Source: Bugula neritina
Lineage: Eukaryota > Bryozoa > Gymnolaemata > Cheilostomatida > Bugulidae
Assembly (NCBI GenBank): GCA_964035545.1
Contig: OZ037768.1
Location: forward strand, 357,501 to 421,500
Length of the DNA stretch: 64,000 nt
Direction: 5' to 3'
The notes below the pieces were generated by a model. That model had not been told where the DNA came from, did not search any database, and saw only the letters and a program-made list of their open reading frames with translations. Both the position numbers and the translations under genes were made by a program. Below are positions 59,701 to 64,000 of the stretch, one piece after another (the stretch's first letter is position 1; each line of letters opens with the position of its first letter).

Positions 59701-62214
59701 CAAGTCTTATTGAGTGAGTGAATAGTCTATTTTAGTTTAGATTAAAGGGGGTTCACATACCTGTTTATTCAGCACATTATTACATAACAAACAGTCCTAC
59801 ACAGTAACATACAGTCCTACACAGTAACATACAGTCCTACACAGTAACATAGAGTCCTACACAGTAACACACAGTCCTACACAGTAACACACTGTCCTAC
59901 ACAGTAACACACAGTCCTACACGGTAACACACAGTCCTACACAGTAACACACAGTCCTACACAGTAACACACAGTCCTACACAGTAACACACAGTCCTAC
60001 ACAGTAACATACAGTCCTACACAGTAACAAACAGCTACCGAGCACACAAAGTGGCAGCAGAATCACCCACCTGTCTGCCTCGTCAAACACAACGTACTCC
60101 ACAGATGACAGCTTCAGATTCATCTCTACTACGACGTGCATAAACCTGCCGGGAGTGGCGATGATCCTGCGTGTCACAAAACATACATATACAGTCACAA
60201 TATATGATGTCACAGTGTATACAGTCACAGTATATGATGTCACAGGGTCTAGAGTCACAATATATGATGTCACAGTGTATACAGGATATGATGTCGCAGT
60301 GTCTACAGTCACAGGATATGATGTCACAGTGTCACATGATATGATGTCACAGTGTCACAGGATATGATGTCACAGTGTCACAGGATATGATGTCACAGTG
60401 TCACATGATATGATGTCACAGTGTCACAGAATATGATGTCACAGTTTCACAGGATATGATGTCACTTACACATCTGGGTTGGAGTGAAGAGCTTCAAACT
60501 GATCATTCATACTGAAATAAAAACACAAACATATAATCATATAACATATACCATAGTGTAGAGTATAGCATGTAATATAGCATGTACTATAGCATGTATT
60601 ACAGCATACTATAGCATGTACTATAGCATGTACTCTAGCATGTTTTATAGCATGTACTATAGCATGAAGTATAGCATGTATTATAGCATGTGTTATAGCA
60701 TGTAATGAATGTTAGGTAAAACTACACACCTGTCCCCTCCAAGCACTACAGCAGCTTTCAATCCTGTGTACTTGCCAAGCTACAACAATCCAGTATACTA
60801 CATACTGTATATAGTGTATACTATATACTACGTACTTTGTACTGTGTACTATATACTACATACTTTGTACTATGTACTCTGTACTACATACTTTGTACTG
60901 TGTACTATATACTACGTTTTTTGTACTGTGTACTATATACTACATACTTTGTACTGTGTACTATATACTACATACTTTGTACTGTGTACTATATACTACA
61001 TACTTTGTACTGTGTACTATATACTACATACTTTGTACTGTGTACTATATACTACATACTTTGTACTGTGTACTATATACTACATACTTTGTACTGTGTA
61101 CTATATACTACATACTTTGTACTGTGTACTATATACTACATACTTTGTACTGTGTACTATATACTACATACTTTGTACTGTGTACTATATACTACATACT
61201 TTGTACTGTGTACTATATACTACATACTTTGTACTGTGTACTATATACTACGTGCTGTATATAGTGTATACTATACAATATATTACACTGTATACACTAT
61301 ATACACTATATATACTATGTCAAATAGTGTATTCTCACATCTTTGGTAAACCTGAGTGTCTGGAGGGCCAACTCTCTCGTCGGTGACATGATCAGAGCTC
61401 GGGCTCCCGCCTGTCCCGAGTGTGACTTGAGTTTCTCAAACAGAGGTATAAGAAAGGCGGCAGTCTTGCCACTTCCTGTCCGCGCCATGGCAACGACATC
61501 CTTACCTTCCAGTATCAGCGGAATAGTCTAGAATATATAGATACGATAGAGAGGAGATCATCTTACTCTAAACCAATCATTCAGCAAACCAGTCCCCCCA
61601 AGTGCTGACAACTCACACGACATACTGCCAGTTTCTATGGTAACCACAGAGATGTTTTACTAAGTGAAAAATTCTATTGTGTCTTGTCTATAGTGTTTGG
61701 TTATGTATGCTTGATAATAAAAGTAATACTCAACTAACCTTTCTCTGAATAGGTGTGGGAATCTTATAACCTTTGTGAAGTATTCCTTTGAAGACAGGGT
61801 GGCACAACCCTAAGTCAACATAAATATATATATCTCAGGTCATATAGAAACAGGTAAAGCAGAATGTAGTCACAGACTGTACAATTCAAACATGGAATGG
61901 TGGATTCCATTATGAAACCAGCCATTAGTGTGTCCAGCCAGAAGCATTACTCTTCTAACTGCTACCGTCTTTCACAAGTGAAAATGGAAAGAGAATCAAG
62001 CAAACAATTCTGAGTTGTGTTCTCATATTGAGTTGATGTTGAAGTGTGAGTTGAGTTGTAACTACTGACTATCTCTCGACATACCCATGGCTTGAAACCC
62101 TCCCGACTTCTTCTTTTTCCTGTTCTGGTCTCGCACCATACTACGAGTCTCCGCATCACTGGACTCCGAGTCACTCTTCATGCCCTCAGTTTCGCGAAGC
62201 TCTTCTTCTGTCAT
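47768..62214 (-). CDS. DDX54: ATP-dependent RNA helicase DDX54 (Dbp10 family), 19 exons
   Basis: DDX54/Dbp10 is a nucleolar DEAD-box helicase of 60S subunit assembly. Exons N to C: 62085-62214, 61739-61809, 61339-61527, 60730-60779, 60470-60511, 60071-60166, 59359-59542, 58974-59105, 58061-58271, 57792-57923, 57243-57337, 56767-56896, 56362-56432, 55227-55400, 54961-55088, 54593-54697, 53348-53462, 52929-53061, 47768-47958; 792 residues (human 881). Motifs: Q motif GYKIPTPIQ, Walker A ARTGSGKT (82-89), PTRELA (116-121), TPGR, DEAD (189-192), SAT (220-222), [23 protein letters not shown] (366-376). The family-specific C-terminal block [20 protein letters not shown] identifies DDX54 rather than other DEAD-box proteins. 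The tail is basic ([16 protein letters not shown]). The last intron is 4,970 bp, mostly satellite. Confidence 0.96.
47985..52672. repeat. 22-bp mega-array (about 210 copies), DDX54 intron 18
   Basis: Head-to-tail copies of TTGTATTCTACTATACTACT plus TG fill 4.7 kb. The main variants are TATTACT for TACTACT and TTATATT for TTGTATT. From about 49890 higher-order units with TTGATATATTACTATATTAC appear, increasingly towards 52.6 kb. There is no stop in any plus-strand frame of the basic unit, hence giant Tyr/Leu/Cys-rich ORFs up to 978 codons. The real gene runs on the other strand. Confidence 0.96.
52696..52908. repeat. 16-bp G-rich array (GGAGGTAGGGAGGGGT), DDX54 intron 18
   Basis: Thirteen to fourteen near-perfect copies just inside the exon 18 donor. 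Each unit supplies several G runs, so the plus strand can form G-quadruplexes and the pre-mRNA strand is C-rich. Confidence 0.93.
53075..53335. repeat. 25-bp array, DDX54 intron 17
   Basis: About ten copies with CATAGCAACTAGCTATACAC between donor and acceptor. Variation is limited to single bases. Confidence 0.9.
53515..54545. repeat. 39-bp array, DDX54 intron 16
   Basis: About 26 copies with TATCTCAACACTATAATATA and ACTGTTAGTTG. On the minus strand each has GTGAGTATATTATAG, a donor-like start close to an AG. The donor-proximal side is a G8 run in AGAGAGGGGGGGG. Confidence 0.92.
54712..54960. repeat. About 32-bp array with GTGAGT in each unit, DDX54 intron 15
   Basis: On the minus strand the true donor GTGAGTGAACTCAGAC is the first member of an array in which GTGAGT recurs about seven times. 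No exon coding sequence is copied. Confidence 0.85.
55420..56391. repeat. 43-bp array carrying 30 nt of exon 13 plus donor, DDX54 intron 13
   Basis: On the minus strand the exon end (codons [10 protein letters not shown]) and donor GTAAGTTATAGT are repeated about 22 times. Most copies keep the exon-like part with one or two changes (CAGTATG for CAGCATG) and an intact GTAAGT. A minority variant replaces the ATTTCAGACC part by a segment ending TAGCCC. Confidence 0.94.
56905..57222. repeat. AGTAATACAGCT/AGTAGTATGACT dodecamer-type array, DDX54 intron 11
   Basis: Interleaved 9- and 12-bp units of AGTAATACAGCT, AGTAGTATGACT and AGTACTACGACT. Frames are open on both strands. Confidence 0.85.
57605..57765. 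repeat. GAGAGAAGGTGAGAG short repeats, DDX54 intron 10
   Basis: Purine-rich imperfect units of 14-19 bp close to exon 10. Confidence 0.7.
57910..58040. repeat. 57-bp repeat carrying the exon 10 acceptor and head, DDX54 intron 9
   Basis: On the minus strand the true acceptor ATTGTAG with exon head GTCGGGTGGCTA is preceded by two copies reading GTCTGGTGGCTG and GTGGGGTGGCTA. The whole 137-bp intron is these copies plus the donor. Confidence 0.85.
58279..58988. repeat. 41-bp array carrying the exon 8 tail and donor, DDX54 intron 8
   Basis: On the minus strand exon tail GAGTATATCAACATG with donor GTGAGTATTG is the first of about 17 copies that fill the intron up to the acceptor. Almost every copy keeps the GTGAGT donor. 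Confidence 0.94.
59230..59335. repeat. 15-bp AGCCAGTCACTGAGC array, DDX54 intron 7
   Basis: Seven perfect copies; each is a near-palindrome (CAGTCACTG). Confidence 0.9.
59790..60035. repeat. 20-bp ACACAGTCCTACACAGTAAC array, DDX54 intron 6
   Basis: About 12 copies, with ACAT/ACAC variants. Confidence 0.9.
60180..60465. repeat. About 23-bp GATATGATGTCACAGTGTCA array, DDX54 intron 5
   Basis: Twelve or so units between exons 5 and 6. The GATGTCAC part is close to a bZIP site, probably by chance. Confidence 0.88.
60560..60710. repeat. 12-bp ATAGCATGTACT array, DDX54 intron 4
   Basis: About 12 imperfect copies beside exon 4. Confidence 0.85.
60800..61315. repeat. 28-bp array, DDX54 intron 3
   Basis: About 15 copies with TTTGTACTGTGTACTATATA. 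Open in all three plus frames, giving spurious ORFs of 130-225 codons. Confidence 0.92.
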
Positions 62215-64000
62215 CTTCAGTTTTACTACAGAGCTACCATAGATGCTTAATTTCTAAATTGTTTCTATCAAATTAAATTTAAATTGACAAAATTCAAACT
62301 ATGCAATTAAAATGTGCCATGTACTTATGTAATTATCTTACATCAAATGACTAATAATAGCTAAACAGTGATAGTATATAAACATCATTATAGTTATATT
62401 AAATATAAGTAACATTATAACTGTAAATAATCATGTATTTATTTATTATAATTAATTAATAATTATTATATAAGCTATAGTTAATTGTTGCATTATGATT
62501 ATGATTATAAAGCAAACATCATCGAAACGTATCTAACTCTATAGTTATAGTCTAAATAAATTAAGTTTAGTAAATCAGTGTTAAATTTCAAACTAATAAA
62601 TTAACTAATATTATGATTAACAATAACTTAAAGTTAAAGTCAACGAGAGAATATAATCGCTATAAATCTACTTTCTCTCCGACCCAATTTACATTCTCAT
62701 TCAGTGATTCTAGTGTTTGTTTTCAAAACAAACTTAAAGCCTAAAGCAAAAAGCAACCGCAAAAGCAAGTTAAACTCAACTATTAGAATATTAATTTAAA
62801 TTATAATTTAAAATTAAATTTAATATTAAACTTTTAAAGCAAGATCAAGTTTTATCTTCAAAATCAAAATAATTTTGTTCTTTACTTAACAACAATTATA
62901 ATTCAAATTTTTGTACTTGTAGTAGTTAGTTTTACTTCGATCTTACAAGTTAACTAATAAAATCCAATATTCTAAATATCTAAATTAGATCATATAAATT
63001 AAAAAATCAAAATAAAAACTAGTATCTCTCAAAAACCAACATCTATGCGTGACTGAATCTGAGTATAATAGGGATTTTAGATATAGATGCTATAACGTTT
63101 AATACTATTAGTTTTGCCTGCGTCGGTCTAAATTAAGCCAAAACTTTTTAGACCCAGGCTTCAGAAATGGCTTCGCTAATTAATTTGAGCTTCTTATGCG
63201 CCTGAGAGGACAACTCTTATACTTGATAATATTGTTCCAACTCTTCAGATAACATGGTAGTACTTTAAATTAAGAAACGTTTCTTACAGTAATAATTATA
63301 TATGCTCTGATCAAATCATATCATGCATGAAATCAAAACATAATTGTGCTTGCAAAATATTGTCACATTTCACTAAATATTATAAATTAGGGAAAACCTG
63401 GGTGAAAGGGCAAATTGCTAGGATTTTTAACAAGGTCACAAACCAATTAGAAATGTCTAACTTAGACATTGATCTTTTGTCTGACTTTGACATTTGGTCA
63501 ATATAGCTGTAAAAAAACTTCAAATAAAGTGTTATGGATGAGTATTTTAATCAGCATATTATAATCAGCAGCAAAATATTGTCAGCAATTCTAGCTTACT
63601 TAAGGCAAGAGTAATTGCAGCTCTCATGTATAGAATATAGTGTTGTTAAATAACAACATGACACCATAATATTACTGATATAGGTTATAGTAAGTATACC
63701 TATTTTGTTTTTAGTTGTATTATCTATTGTACACTTGCATGCAGAGTCAGAACTAAACAGAGTATGAGTATAAATCAATGAATTAATTAATGTAATGTTA
63801 TTACATAATAATTTAAAAACATGCTTTTTACAACAATGTAATTTCTCAACGTCACACACATGTTTATTAAAACAATTGTTTGTGGCCATTACTTTATGTT
63901 AGTTTGCTTTAACAAAGGAATTTCTTGACAGAGAAGAAAGTGAAACAATAAATTTGCTGAGAAGATGTTAGAAAGCACAGGTTTAATGTGTTCATTATTT
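62215..64000. other. DDX54 upstream region, AT-rich intergenic
   Basis: No gene recognised on either strand. A 97-codon ORF at 63596-63889 (minus) has no family resemblance and no clear splice partners. The DDX54 promoter should lie just right of 62214, but no motif stands out. Confidence 0.5.

Noticed and set aside
60180-60465. Array of ATF/CRE-like TGACATCA sites in DDX54 intron 5
   Set aside because: The match is imperfect and follows simply from one unit being repeated; there is no independent evidence of regulation.
60709-61386. 225-codon plus-strand ORF across DDX54 intron 3
   Set aside because: Mostly the 28-bp array; the end is antisense to the DDX54 exon carrying the Walker A motif.
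63596-63889. 97-codon cysteine-containing minus-strand ORF
   Set aside because: No signal peptide, no motif, no supporting exon or promoter; length is within chance for this AT-rich stretch.

Overview
This window is animal nuclear DNA. It is AT-rich, its genes are split by many spliceosomal introns with GT..AG ends, and every recognisable gene is a conserved metazoan household gene. The intron density, the moderate similarity to the human proteins and the compact spacing suggest an invertebrate, possibly an early-branching one such as a sponge. The sequence alone does not let me name the species. I found no prokaryotic or viral genes.

Layout. COG1 (Golgi tethering) runs off the left edge on the minus strand (99-5092). 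ELMO (engulfment/Rac activation) is head to head with it on the plus strand (6970-10011). RNGTT (mRNA capping enzyme) follows on the plus strand (12336-20987). It converges on two tandem FOXRED2-like genes (ER flavoprotein) on the minus strand, copy A (21957-30987) and copy B (33644-40128). Next is a 1.6-kb intergenic 32-bp satellite, then GLRX (glutaredoxin, minus, 45744-46796) and DDX54 (DEAD-box ribosome-biogenesis helicase, minus, 47768-62214). For each complete gene, all exons join in phase into one protein of about the family's usual length. The genes serve different pathways and do not form an operon.

The striking feature is the introns. Most carry a minisatellite of 13-56 bp units. 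In about ten introns across four of the six families (COG1, RNGTT, FOXRED2, DDX54) the unit contains the neighbouring splice site together with a piece of the adjoining exon. Examples are exon tail plus GT donor (RNGTT introns 6 and 13, DDX54 introns 8 and 13, FOXRED2 intron 7) and AG acceptor plus exon head (RNGTT introns 3, 7 and 13, DDX54 intron 9). These introns therefore hold dozens of ready-made decoy splice sites, and some units (27 bp, 45 bp) keep the reading frame open. RNGTT intron 5 repeats an abutting acceptor/donor (CAG followed directly by GTATAA) about 20 times. I regard this recurring exon-edge capture by intronic minisatellites as the most novel signal in the window.

Other points: a hAT-type non-autonomous transposon with a perfect 8-bp target duplication in RNGTT intron 13; a foldback element and two tRNA-like stretches between 44.5 and 47.2 kb; a 4.7-kb 22-bp array in the last DDX54 intron that creates huge but spurious plus-strand ORFs; and a G-rich quadruplex-prone array beside it. 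Array limits and copy numbers were read by eye and are approximate. Exon limits were set by homology, phase and GT/AG.
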